From an uncultured Clostridia bacterium (GTDB lineage Bacteria > Bacillota > Clostridia > Oscillospirales > Ruminococcaceae), in contig CAMELR010000001.1 of NCBI GenBank assembly GCA_945923775.1, positions 124,001 to 188,000 on the forward strand: 64,000 nucleotides of DNA, given 5' to 3'. The position numbers were made by a program, and so were the translations under genes. Shown piece after piece: positions 38,169-47,435 of this stretch. Position 1 is the stretch's first letter. Every line of letters begins with the position of its first letter. The notes beneath the pieces were generated by a model. That model ran no database searches. It was given only the letters and a program-made list of their open reading frames with translations, and was not told the origin of the DNA.

Positions 38169-38782
38169 GTGTAGCTTTCGTTATCGGTGATGTACTCACG
38201 CACTCTGAGCGGTATTCCCATGCTGTCCGCAAGCTGCTGGCAGCGGTCGATCTCGTCCTTTGTGATAACGTCGACAACGGTGAACTTCACCTGGACGCCC
38301 ATATTCTTCATATCCCGGGCGAAATCAAGCATAGCCTGGAACGCCGGCTCGCCGAAGTGCGGTCTTGTGACCTCGTTGTAGCGCTTTGCGTCCGGGGCGT
38401 TGAGGCTGATGGAAGCCACGTCGATAAGCCCGCGGAACTGCTCGATATCGAACTTCGGGTGGATCATGCGGACAAGTCCGTTTGTGTTAAGGCGTATCTT
38501 CATATCGGAGTGCTCCCGGATATACTGCGCGGTCTTAACGAGCATGTCCGCGCGGACGGTAGGCTCGCCGTAGCCGCAGAATATCGCGTGCGTGCAGCCG
38601 GTCTTGTCGAATTTCTCGTATGCCTCCACGATCTCCTCGAAGGAAGGCTCGTGCTCCAGCCACAGGCTGTCGTTGTCCTTCACGGAATCGGAGTTGTTCC
38701 GCAGGCAGAACACGCAGTCGCAGGGACAGCCGTTGGTTATATTAATGTACATCTGACCGTCGAATTTGTAAAAAATAGTCAT
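38165..38782 (-). CDS. radical SAM protein (TatD-associated rSAM-like)
   Basis: NITNGCPCDCVFCLRNN...FCGYGEPTVRADML...RLNTNGL. Confidence 0.85.
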   Translation of the reverse strand: MTIFYKFDGQMYINITNGCPCDCVFCLRNNSDSVKDNDSLWLEHEPSFEEIVEAYEKFDKTGCTHAIFCGYGEPTVRADMLVKTAQYIREHSDMKIRLNTNGLVRMIHPKFDIEQFRGLIDVASISLNAPDAKRYNEVTRPHFGEPAFQAMLDFARDMKNMGVQVKFTVVDVITKDEIDRCQQLADSMGIPLRVREYITDNESYT

Positions 38783-38816
38783 TTAGAAACACCTCTTGAA
38801 TACAAATATTCATTTT

Positions 38817-38845
38817 ATTATACCACTATATCGGGTATTTGTCAA
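38817..38845 (-). promoter_or_regulatory. consensus sigmaA promoter for rSAM-ruvC-ruvA-TPR-ruvB
   Basis: Minus strand TTGACA-17 nt-TATAAT. Confidence 0.8.
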
Positions 38846-38941
38846 TGAAAATCAGGTGACATTTTGCGGAACAGAAAAAAGGAGCCGTAAAAATTACAGC
38901 TCCAGATCCAGAATAAATCGGGCGGAACCCGATACCACAAA

Positions 38942-39643
38942 TCAATCTATTACCTGTCCGTCGGTGGTGATGATATCCACCTTCACCGGGATATCCTTGC
39001 CGGAAGCAGCGACTGCGCGGTTTACGGCGTTCTCAATACCTCCGCAGCAGGGTACTTCCATGCGCGCCACCGTAATGCTCCGGATATCGTTGGCGCGGAT
39101 TATCTCGCCCAGCTTCTCAGCGTAGTCGACGTCGTCCAGCTTGGGGCAGCCGATGAGGGTGACTCTCCCTTTGATGTACCTGCGGTGGAAATCTCCGTAG
39201 GCGTAGGCGGTGCAGTCGGCGGCGATAAGCAGGTCGCAGCCCCTGAAATAGGGAGCCTGCACGCCCGCGAGCTTGATCTGAACCGGCCACTGGCTGAGCA
39301 TGCTCGGAACCTCGCCCTCTGCCGGAGCGGTTCTCGGCTTCATCTGAGCCATTCTCATTCCGGGGCAGCCGGTGAATTTCGGAGCTTCCTGTGCGGGCTT
39401 CTTCTGGGACTCAATGTGGCGCTTTACAGCCTCCTCGTCAAACTCGGGAGCCTCGCGCTGAACAAAGCTTATCGCGTTCATCGGACAGGCGGGCAGGCAG
39501 TTGCCGAGTCCGTCGCAGAAATCCTCGCGGAGCAGCTTCGCCTTGCCGCCGACTATGCCGATAGCGGCTTCCTTGCAGGCGTTGGCGCAGAGTCCGCAGC
39601 CGTTGCACTTCTCTTCATCTATATGTATTATCTGTCTTATCAT
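38942..39643 (-). CDS. 4Fe-4S ferredoxin-domain protein
   Basis: HIDEEKCNGCGLCANACKEAAIG...LGNCLPACPMNAISF, two clusters; C-terminal Cys-containing domain. Confidence 0.88.
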   Translation of the reverse strand: MIRQIIHIDEEKCNGCGLCANACKEAAIGIVGGKAKLLREDFCDGLGNCLPACPMNAISFVQREAPEFDEEAVKRHIESQKKPAQEAPKFTGCPGMRMAQMKPRTAPAEGEVPSMLSQWPVQIKLAGVQAPYFRGCDLLIAADCTAYAYGDFHRRYIKGRVTLIGCPKLDDVDYAEKLGEIIRANDIRSITVARMEVPCCGGIENAVNRAVAASGKDIPVKVDIITTDGQVID

Positions 39644-39893
39644 GTTAATTGCTCCATTTCCTGAATTATTGCGGTTTTTAACCTGTCTATATGATACTAT
39701 ACCATGCCGGAAAAGTCAATAGAAGTTTAAACCACCGCTGGTATCTCTTGTCAAAAGCCGGACCGCGCCGTAACTTTCCAGCCCGGGTTCGTTATAATCA
39801 ACAAAACACGAGCAGATAATATTTGCAAAACCACTAAAACGAACTAAAAATCAGCGAGTTTCGCCGAAATCGGTGATTTTTTTTCAATCCCGC

Positions 39894-39922
39894 TTGACAG
39901 GCTGTGTAATATGTGTTACAAT
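39894..39922 (+). promoter_or_regulatory. sigmaA promoter for the plus-strand gene at 39977
   Basis: TTGACA-17 nt-TACAAT. Confidence 0.8.
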
Positions 39923-39976
39923 TACTGTTGTAAATTCTGACGATATTCGCAGACATAACAAAGGAGGACACGAAAA

Positions 39977-40246
39977 ATGGGGGAAATCCATGTTGGTGAT
40001 AAGGTCGTTGTAAGACTCAAGGAGTATTTCAGCGGCGAGGGCAACATAAGACCTCTGGTACAGGGCGAGGTCAAGTTCGTAAACACCACAGCGAACTTTG
40101 CCGTTGTGGACGTAGGCAACTACCGCGTAAGCTACTGGCTCAACGAGATCAGCGAGTTCAACGAGAACGAGTACGAATTCACCAGCCGCAACCGCGTAAA
40201 GCGCACTTCCATCTCCACTTCTCCCGAGGAGACCGAGCAGCTTTGA
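39977..40246 (+). CDS. small conserved-looking hypothetical protein (beta-rich)
   Basis: 89 aa, RBS AAGGAGG at about 39961, own promoter and terminator. Confidence 0.7.
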   Translation: MGEIHVGDKVVVRLKEYFSGEGNIRPLVQGEVKFVNTTANFAVVDVGNYRVSYWLNEISEFNENEYEFTSRNRVKRTSISTSPEETEQL

Positions 40247-40263
40247 TAACCGCGAATAACAAG

Positions 40264-40296
40264 CACCGGACAGCCTGACTGCCCGGTGTTTTTTCA
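40264..40296 (+). terminator. intrinsic terminator for plus-strand gene
   Basis: CACCGGACAG-CCTGA-CTGCCCGGTG followed by TTTTTT. Confidence 0.8.
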
Positions 40297-40302
40297 TGCA
40301 AA

Positions 40303-40332
40303 AACCGCTGACAGCCTGACTGCCAGCGGTTA
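40303..40332 (-). terminator. intrinsic terminator for minus-strand gene 40337-40621
   Basis: Minus strand AACCGCTGGCAG-TCAGG-CTGTCAGCGGTTTTTG. Confidence 0.75.
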
Positions 40333-40336
40333 ATTA

Positions 40337-40621
40337 TCATGCCCCGAAAAGCTCCTTGGTAAGCCATACGTGCGCGGTATCAAGCGCTTCGTAAAGGCTG
40401 TTCATCTCGCCCTTTCTGATCTTTGCAAGATCCTCCGGGGTAGGAGACGTAGGGATCATCTGAACCATGACTTTGGTAGGTATCTCGGCGTCCTTGTATT
40501 TCTCGCTCTCGCGGATAGTAAGCTTGGTGACGAACCTGTCGCCCATGCTTCCGTAGTAGATCTCGTTTCCGCTTCTCACCATCGGGAATCCACGGTAGTA
40601 AATAAAGTTACTTTCAGCCAT
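40337..40621 (-). CDS. conserved hypothetical protein (94 aa)
   Basis: MAESNFIYYRGFPMVRSGNEIYYGSMGDRFVTKLTIRESEKYKDAEIPTKVMVQMI...; ATG 40621 with upstream GGAGGTAAT. Confidence 0.7.
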   Translation of the reverse strand: MAESNFIYYRGFPMVRSGNEIYYGSMGDRFVTKLTIRESEKYKDAEIPTKVMVQMIPTSPTPEDLAKIRKGEMNSLYEALDTAHVWLTKELFGA

Positions 40622-40705
40622 TGTAATTACCTCCATATATAAAAGTTTATTTAACACGGTCAGGGAACGCGGCCTGCCGCCGCGCTCCGTTCTGCTGGAT
40701 CTCCG

Positions 40706-42322
40706 TTACCAGTTCAACTCGATGTCGCCGCCGTTCAGCAGGGCGTCAAGGTTGCTGAGAAGCCTGTCGGTGTAGACCTGGCGCACCTTGTAAAGCACGT
40801 CGCCGTTTACGCGCACAATGCTCTTGCGGTCGTCGGACTTGTAGAACTCCAGCACGTCGCTGCTTCTGCCGTAGGTGTCGTAGTACTCGCTGCGGTAGTC
40901 GAACTGCACCTTGATGTAAGGCTCGTAGTCCGCTTCCTCAAAGAACAGCTCCTCGCCCATCGAGGTTATAAGGTGCTGATAGAAGCTCTTGAACCTGGTG
41001 TCGTCCAGCGCCTCCCCATTGTAACGGAAAGTATGGTTGTCAGCGTCGCCTTCAATGGTGAATGCGTATTCGCCGTCCGGAGTTGTCACGGTCAGCTTGT
41101 CTACCGTATAGATGTACGGCGAGATAGGTCTGCGGGACATGATATCCTGAACGCTGAAGGTGTACCACGGTGCATTCGAGGTGCTGATAGCATAAATAAG
41201 TCTGTCGCCCTCGAACATAGCGTAGTACCCGGTCACGGAGGAAAGGCTTCCCTCGTCGGAATCGTCGCTGGACTCCCTTATCTCATTGCCGAGAAGCAGC
41301 ACACGCGCCTTTCCGCCGTACTTGAAGCTGATGCGGCAGTAGGGGTCGTCAAGACCCGCCGCTGCAAGCTCCTCATCGGTGGGGTCGATATACTGACAGG
41401 AAGCCGCGCTGAGCGCGTACAGCCCGTAGCAGATCGTCTGACCGCTGGTCGTGTCGAGCTCCGCAGTGATCGGGGAGGTTATGCGGTGGGAGTTGAACGT
41501 GGTCACAACGGAATCCTCGTCCTCCGCCTCCGCAGCAACATCGAACATATATTCGATCTCGACCGGCTCGCTGAGGTCCTTGCGCTCGATGGTAAGGTAC
41601 TCAAGCTCCTGCGGGTTGTTTGAATCGTAAGCGTCGGTAAGAACCAGGCTCACGAAGTCCTTGATATCATAGAACGCACTGCCGGTGCTGTAGTAGCTGA
41701 CCTGCATAACGTCGCTGCTGCCCTTAACGCAGCAGTATACATAGTTGGAAGCCGCCGGGTTCCGGATACCAAAGCAGATCTCGTTAGAAGTCCCGTCGTC
41801 GAACGTTGCCTTAACGGTGGAGAGCGGCTCTGCAAGCCCGTACTTCTCAAGGTCGGAAGCGCCCTCCTCTACCATCGAGGAAGCGGAAAGCCCCGCCATG
41901 CTGCGCACGAACGCGCCAATAGTGGAATCGTTGCGGCTTATGCCGTCAAGCTCCGGACTGGTCCAGTAGTACTGCGTGGTGGTGCTGACGTTGCCGTCGT
42001 CGTCCGTGGAGGATACCTCCCTGGAAGCGCGGTCGAACGAGAAGCTGCCGGTCTGGTTGGAGACCTCCAGCTTCAGCACGTTCTCCTGCTCGTAGCTGTT
42101 TATAACGACCTTTTCGTCGGCTCCGGAAGAAGCAGAGCTGCCGTCGTCAGCGGACGCAGAGGACTCGGAAGTCCCTGCCTCCCCGGAAACAGCGGAGCCG
42201 TCCCCGGAATTGCCGGCGTCCTTCGGACTGGTCATGACCAGCACCAAAAGCACCGCGCCCAGCACGAGGAGTACAGCCGCCGCAATGATAACGGTCTTTG
42301 TGGTTTTAGAAAGCTTCGCCAT
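40706..42322 (-). CDS. DUF4340-domain protein (Gld-type ABC system accessory)
   Basis: N-terminal TM, Ser-rich linker, DUF4340-like ectodomain repeats; directly follows the GldG-like gene. Confidence 0.75.
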   Translation of the reverse strand: MAKLSKTTKTVIIAAAVLLVLGAVLLVLVMTSPKDAGNSGDGSAVSGEAGTSESSASADDGSSASSGADEKVVINSYEQENVLKLEVSNQTGSFSFDRASREVSSTDDDGNVSTTTQYYWTSPELDGISRNDSTIGAFVRSMAGLSASSMVEEGASDLEKYGLAEPLSTVKATFDDGTSNEICFGIRNPAASNYVYCCVKGSSDVMQVSYYSTGSAFYDIKDFVSLVLTDAYDSNNPQELEYLTIERKDLSEPVEIEYMFDVAAEAEDEDSVVTTFNSHRITSPITAELDTTSGQTICYGLYALSAASCQYIDPTDEELAAAGLDDPYCRISFKYGGKARVLLLGNEIRESSDDSDEGSLSSVTGYYAMFEGDRLIYAISTSNAPWYTFSVQDIMSRRPISPYIYTVDKLTVTTPDGEYAFTIEGDADNHTFRYNGEALDDTRFKSFYQHLITSMGEELFFEEADYEPYIKVQFDYRSEYYDTYGRSSDVLEFYKSDDRKSIVRVNGDVLYKVRQVYTDRLLSNLDALLNGGDIELNW

Positions 42323-44038
42323 TTATCTGTGCCTCCTGCGCACCCAGATAACTACACCGGCCACGATAACTACTACCGGCACGATGATACACAGAACTAC
42401 AGCAAGGATATTCGCATTGCCCTGGTTTACCTCAAAGCCGACGTTGCTGAACGACTTTGCCGTGATAGTGATACCCTCGGTCTTGCCGGAGATATAGTTG
42501 AACATGTTTATCATGAAGTCCTGGTTGTTGGAGTTCGCATAGCTCATGAACATGCTGCTGCATATCATGTCGGAACCGAACGCCACAACTCTGGTGACTT
42601 CCTGAGTATTGCTGTGAACCTTGTACGCTGCAACAGCGTCGTTAAAGGAGCCGGACTCTGCGCCGGACTTGTCGAATTCATCGTCGGAAAGGGTGCTTAT
42701 CGGGCGGAGGTAAGCTCCGTCGTAGCTCTTTATAAGGACCTTCTGCTCAACGCTGCCCTTTGTTCCGCCCTCCCAGAGCTGCTGAACAGGACGGATATAC
42801 GCGTCGTAGGTAATAAGGCTGCTGCCGTAAGCGCTGCCGGCGTAGTCGGTATCCTGGATCTGCTGGAGATGTACATACTCCATGTTGCCGTAGGAATACT
42901 CGGTGTTGCTCTGGAGCACAAGGCTGTCGCCGATGGATATACCCCACTCCGCGAGGAAGGACGCGAGGTTCTTCATAGAGGAATCCTCGGGGTTCTCCGG
43001 CGCGTAGTCAGGCTGGCTGTAGGAAGCGAAGTAGATGAGGCTCTTGCCGAATGCGCCGCCGTTGTCAAGGAACGCGGACAGCTTTGTAAGGCTGTCGTTG
43101 TCGTAGTCCATAGAAGGCGCGTACATCACGATGTAGTCGATATCGCTGTAGATCTCAGCCACCTGCTGGAGGTTGATGGTCTCGATATCGTAGCCGTTCT
43201 TGCTGAGCAGCGAAGAAAGCGAGCTGCTGTCAGCCTCGCCGAAGCCCTCGGTGAACGCAACGCGCACCGGGTCGGTGTTGGTGACGTACATTATAGCGGA
43301 AATAGCCGCCTGCTCCACGTTGCTGCCCTCGATTATCTGGGAAGCGTAGGAGCTGTTGACGTACTGGTTTACGTATTGCTCGATGTAGGTCTCGGGATAG
43401 CCGTACTGCGACAGGTTATCGCGGAACGTCGGGCAGGAGAAGTACTCGCCGGGAGTGATTATGCGGTGGCGGTTGGTGTCCTTGGACTCCACCACGATGT
43501 AGTTCTCGGAAAGCGTCTCACCGTTGAATCTGGAGGTGAAATCCGGATTCTGGTCTATCTTGAGGTACTGGAGCTTGAAATGCTCGTTCTCCATAGCCAT
43601 CTTGTTGAGAAGCTCGTTGACGCTCTTATAGAAGGAGCTGCCGCCCTCGAAGCTGGATTCGGTATTCATGACGGAGACGGTAACGTCCTTGTCAAGCCCG
43701 GTGAGGTAGTTCGTGGTGGCCTCGTCGAGGGTGTAGATACCCGTGTCGGTGAGGTCGGCGGTGGTATCGATACGGTCGGAGATTATGCTGACGATAACGT
43801 TCAGCACTACGACTGCGGCGATGAAAAGCACCGTCAGCACGACTGCCATCGTGCCATGCTTGAGGTTGCGCTTATTGAAGGTGTGCTTGCGCGCGGCGGG
43901 GTTTCCGTTCTGTATCTCAGCCTGCTTCTTAGCGGACTTTGCAGTTTCCTCCGGCTTGGTTTCCTCTGCGGGGGAAACGTTTTCAGCGGCAGGCGCAGTC
44001 TGCTCCTGCTCGATGTTTTCGTTATTTGATTCGTTCAT
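42323..44038 (-). CDS. GldG-family ABC-associated protein
   Basis: N-terminal TM, ...TTNYLTGLDKDVTVSVMNTESSFEGGSSFYKSVNELLNKMA..., C-terminal TM with RRRHR tail; RBS AAAGGGGGAG before ATG 44038. Confidence 0.85.
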   Translation of the reverse strand: MNESNNENIEQEQTAPAAENVSPAEETKPEETAKSAKKQAEIQNGNPAARKHTFNKRNLKHGTMAVVLTVLFIAAVVVLNVIVSIISDRIDTTADLTDTGIYTLDEATTNYLTGLDKDVTVSVMNTESSFEGGSSFYKSVNELLNKMAMENEHFKLQYLKIDQNPDFTSRFNGETLSENYIVVESKDTNRHRIITPGEYFSCPTFRDNLSQYGYPETYIEQYVNQYVNSSYASQIIEGSNVEQAAISAIMYVTNTDPVRVAFTEGFGEADSSSLSSLLSKNGYDIETINLQQVAEIYSDIDYIVMYAPSMDYDNDSLTKLSAFLDNGGAFGKSLIYFASYSQPDYAPENPEDSSMKNLASFLAEWGISIGDSLVLQSNTEYSYGNMEYVHLQQIQDTDYAGSAYGSSLITYDAYIRPVQQLWEGGTKGSVEQKVLIKSYDGAYLRPISTLSDDEFDKSGAESGSFNDAVAAYKVHSNTQEVTRVVAFGSDMICSSMFMSYANSNNQDFMINMFNYISGKTEGITITAKSFSNVGFEVNQGNANILAVVLCIIVPVVVIVAGVVIWVRRRHR

Positions 44039-44054
44039 GTCTGCTCCCCCTTTC

Positions 44055-44780
44055 TCAGCTCCAGCGGCGGCGTTCAATAACGCGCATCGTCAGGAAGTTG
44101 AAAACTACTATCAGGCTCAGGAAGAACAGGATATTCTTCAGGCTGAAAATGCCGGCGGTGAACTCCTGGTACTTATAGAGCACCGCAAGCGCGTTGATGA
44201 TGTCCTTGAGGAACGTCACCGAAACGAAGTTTGAAATGACATCGAACAGACACAGCAGGATATTGACGCCGATGCTGCCGATAGCCGCGATCATCTGGTT
44301 CTCGGTAAGGCTGGAAATGAAGATGCCCACGGAGATAAATACCGCGCCCATCAGCACAATGCCTACGAAGTTACCGAAGAACCCTGCCCAGCCGAACTCA
44401 GTACCCGTACCGGAACCGTTGACAGCCGCAGCCAGACCCAGCGCGTAAATGAACATCACAGCCGCGCCGATAAGGAAGATGAAGAACGCCGCGAGGAACT
44501 TCCCCGCAACCAGCCCGAACAGGCTCACCGGGGAGGTCAGCGTGAGCTGATCCGTTTTCTGGCGCTTGTCGTCCGCCATGGTCCTCATGGTGAGTATCGG
44601 AATGAGAATCATCATTATAAAGAACATCCACAGAAAAACGTACTGCATGTCTGCGGAACCGCTGGAAAGGCAGGTTATCCACAGGAACAGTCCGGAGAAT
44701 CCGTAGAACACCGCAAGGTAAACATAGCCCAGCGGCGAAGTGAAATAGGAAGCGAACTCGCGCTTCAGAATAGCCGTCAT
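44055..44780 (-). CDS. ABC transporter permease (GldF-like)
   Basis: MTAILKREFASYFTSPLGYVYLAVFYGFSGLFLW, six TM-like segments. Confidence 0.88.
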   Translation of the reverse strand: MTAILKREFASYFTSPLGYVYLAVFYGFSGLFLWITCLSSGSADMQYVFLWMFFIMMILIPILTMRTMADDKRQKTDQLTLTSPVSLFGLVAGKFLAAFFIFLIGAAVMFIYALGLAAAVNGSGTGTEFGWAGFFGNFVGIVLMGAVFISVGIFISSLTENQMIAAIGSIGVNILLCLFDVISNFVSVTFLKDIINALAVLYKYQEFTAGIFSLKNILFFLSLIVVFNFLTMRVIERRRWS

Positions 44781-45745
44781 CTTGCCGCACCTCCGTTGTC
44801 GATATTGCCGTAGAAATCACCGGTGGTGAGCTTGAGGAAGATCTCCTCAAGGGTAAGCTCGCTGCTTCTCATGAGCAGTATCGGGTAGTTTCTCGCCGCC
44901 ATGCGCTTGAATACCTCACGGCGAATGTCGCAGCCCTCCTGGGCGTTGAGTTCATACTCGCCGATTGTCTTATCTATAGTGCGGTTGAGGTGTACCTCCA
45001 CCATCTGGGGGATCTGCTCAAGCAGCGCCTTGACTTCCTTTGTCGGACCCTCGATCTGCACGGTCAGCTTGTGGTCGGCTGAGAGGTTGTGCGAAAGGTT
45101 CTCGGCGGTGTCGTTTGCAACCAGCTTTCCCTTGTCGATTACGACTATCTTGTCGCAGACCGCCTGCACCTCAGACAGAATATGCGAGGAAAGAATTACG
45201 GTGTGGTTCTTTCCGAGCTTCTTGATGAGCGTGCGTATCTCGATTATCTGCTTCGGGTCAAGACCTACGGTCGGCTCGTCGAGTATCAGCACCTTGGGAT
45301 TCCCGACCAGCGCCTGAGCCAGACCCACACGCTGCTTGTAGCCCTTTGAAAGGTTGCGGATAACGCGCTTCTGCACGTCGGTGATCTTCACGAGGCGGCA
45401 TATCTCGTCGAGATGGGAGCGCTTCGGAAGCTTGCACTTTTTCAGGTCGTACACGAAATTGAGGTACTCCATGACGGTCATGTCAAGGTACAGCGGAGGA
45501 AGCTCCGGCAGGTAGCCGATGTCCTTCTTTGCACGCACGGGATCCTCCAGAATATCGACGCCGTTGATGAGCGCCTGTCCGCCAGAGGAGGAGAGGTAGC
45601 CGGTCAGCATGTTCATCGTGGTGGACTTTCCCGCGCCGTTAGGCCCCAGGAAGCCGAGTATCTCGCTCTCACCGGCAGTGAAGCTGATACCGTCCACGGC
45701 TAATTTGCTGCCGTAGCTTTTGCTTAGGTTTTTTACTTCGATCAT
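44777..45745 (-). CDS. ABC transporter ATP-binding protein (GldA-like)
   Basis: LGPNGAGKSTTMNMLTGY...LSKGYKQRVGLAQALVGNPKVLILDEPTVGLDPKQ. Confidence 0.93.
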   Translation of the reverse strand: MIEVKNLSKSYGSKLAVDGISFTAGESEILGFLGPNGAGKSTTMNMLTGYLSSSGGQALINGVDILEDPVRAKKDIGYLPELPPLYLDMTVMEYLNFVYDLKKCKLPKRSHLDEICRLVKITDVQKRVIRNLSKGYKQRVGLAQALVGNPKVLILDEPTVGLDPKQIIEIRTLIKKLGKNHTVILSSHILSEVQAVCDKIVVIDKGKLVANDTAENLSHNLSADHKLTVQIEGPTKEVKALLEQIPQMVEVHLNRTIDKTIGEYELNAQEGCDIRREVFKRMAARNYPILLMRSSELTLEEIFLKLTTGDFYGNIDNGGAAR

Positions 45746-45807
45746 GTTATGTCCTTTTCCGCATGTTGTTCATACGGCTGATTAGTTAGGGTATATATCC
45801 ATAGCAT

Positions 45808-45825
45808 ACCGGACATATACCCGGT
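45808..45825. promoter_or_regulatory. candidate operator palindrome upstream of the Gld-like ABC operon
   Basis: ACCGG-N8-CCGGT imperfect inverted repeat in the 165-bp intergenic region. Confidence 0.3.
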
Positions 45826-45910
45826 CATATATCAGCTTAACACACTAAAGTGATGAAAGTGTGAATCAGGCATGAATATACAGTTAAAATTGACGCGTCC
45901 GGAGCGTTTA

Positions 45911-47359
45911 TCAGCAGATCTCGGCCGTGAGTTTCTCGACAGCCTTGTGCATGCGGTCGAGGGTATCCTGCTTGCCGAGGATCTTCGCAAGCTCCACGCC
46001 GCCGCCGGGGGTGACAGCCTTTCCGCTGAGAGCTACGCGCAGCGGGTAGAGGTACAGACCGTTCTTCACGCCGTCTGCCTCGATCTGCTTGAAGAGCGCG
46101 TCGTGGATATTTTCGGTGGTGAAATCCTGAATGCCCTCGATAACGGGAATGAGCTTCTTAAGAGCCTCAAGGGAGGTCTGCGGAGTGGTTTTCATCTTCT
46201 TGCTGACATACATGTCGATGGAATATTCCGGCATCTGGTCGATGAAGTCAACGCGCTCGGGAATATCGTTGAAAACCTCGGTTCTGGGCTGAAGTCCTGC
46301 GCAGAGGAGCGGCATGTCGATATCAGTGCGCTTGCAGGTCTGGCGAATCCACGGCTCTGCGTACTCGATGAACTTCTCAAGCGGCAGGTTGCGGATATAA
46401 ACAGCGTTTATCGCAGTGAGCTTCAGCGGGTCGAATATCGCCGGGGACTTGGAGATACCGGAAAGGTCGAACGCCTCGATCATCTCGTCCAGTGTGAAGA
46501 TCTCCTGCTCGCCCTTGGGAGCCCAGCCCAGCAGCAGAATGTAGTTCAGGATAGCTTCGGTGAGGTAGCCCTTTGCGCGGAAATCCTCGAAGGAAGCGTC
46601 GCCGTCGCGCTTGGACAGCTTGTGAGTAGCGTCGCGCATGATGTGCTCAACATGAATGTAAACCGGAGGCTCCCAGCCGAACGCGGAGTAGAGCAGATTG
46701 TACTTCGGAGCGGAGGAAAGGTACTCGTTGCCTCTTACGACGTGGGTTATGCCCATAGTGTGGTCGTCGACCACGTTTGCGAAGTTGTAGGTCGGCATGC
46801 CGTCGGACTTGAGCAGCACCTGGTCGTCCAGGTCGGTGTTCTCGACCGTGATATCGCCGTAGATCTCATCGTGGAACGTGGTGGTACCCTCGTTCGGGAT
46901 CTTCTGGCGGATAACGCAGGATTCGCCCGCGTCGTGGCGCTTCTTCGCCTCGGCGGGGTCGAGGTCGCGGCAGGGGCAGCGGTTAGCGGAGGCAAGACCG
47001 TTCGCGGTATCCTCGCTGCTGTCCTCGCTCTTGGTGCAGAAGCAGTAGTAAGCGTGGCCGCTCTCGACCAGCTTCTCTGCGTATTCCTTGAACATACCCA
47101 TGCGCTGGCTCTGAATATACGGACCGCAGGGGCCGCCGATATCCGGGCCTTCGTCCCAGTTCAGGCCGCATGTCTTGAGGGTTCTGTATATAACATCAGT
47201 TGCGCCCTCAACGTAGCGCCCCTGGTCTGTGTCCTCGATTCGGAGAATGAACTTTCCGTGGTTCTTTCTCGCGATGAGGTAAGTATACAGCGCGGTGCGC
47301 AGATTGCCTATATGCATGTACCCAGTAGGGCTGGGCGCAAATCTTGTCCTGACTTCCAT
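45911..47359 (-). CDS. gltX: glutamyl-tRNA synthetase
   Basis: RTRFAPSPTGYMHIGNLRTALYTYLIAR...KLSKRDGDAS. Confidence 0.96.
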   Translation of the reverse strand: MEVRTRFAPSPTGYMHIGNLRTALYTYLIARKNHGKFILRIEDTDQGRYVEGATDVIYRTLKTCGLNWDEGPDIGGPCGPYIQSQRMGMFKEYAEKLVESGHAYYCFCTKSEDSSEDTANGLASANRCPCRDLDPAEAKKRHDAGESCVIRQKIPNEGTTTFHDEIYGDITVENTDLDDQVLLKSDGMPTYNFANVVDDHTMGITHVVRGNEYLSSAPKYNLLYSAFGWEPPVYIHVEHIMRDATHKLSKRDGDASFEDFRAKGYLTEAILNYILLLGWAPKGEQEIFTLDEMIEAFDLSGISKSPAIFDPLKLTAINAVYIRNLPLEKFIEYAEPWIRQTCKRTDIDMPLLCAGLQPRTEVFNDIPERVDFIDQMPEYSIDMYVSKKMKTTPQTSLEALKKLIPVIEGIQDFTTENIHDALFKQIEADGVKNGLYLYPLRVALSGKAVTPGGGVELAKILGKQDTLDRMHKAVEKLTAEIC

Positions 47360-47435
47360 TTCTGTATTCCTTTCCTGCCGGTCCCCCGGCGTTTTTGACC
47401 GCTTCTGAAACCGGCTTCACAGTTTCAGAGTCGCC

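Noticed and set aside
39840-39890. Possible small regulatory RNA hairpin (AAAATCAGCGAGTTTCGCCGAAATCGGTGATTTTTTTT)
   Set aside because: More simply an intrinsic (possibly bidirectional) terminator before the 39977 promoter.
45826-45905. CACACT...AGTGTG inverted repeat after gltX as a terminator
   Set aside because: Stem is short with a long loop and no U-tract; not convincing.
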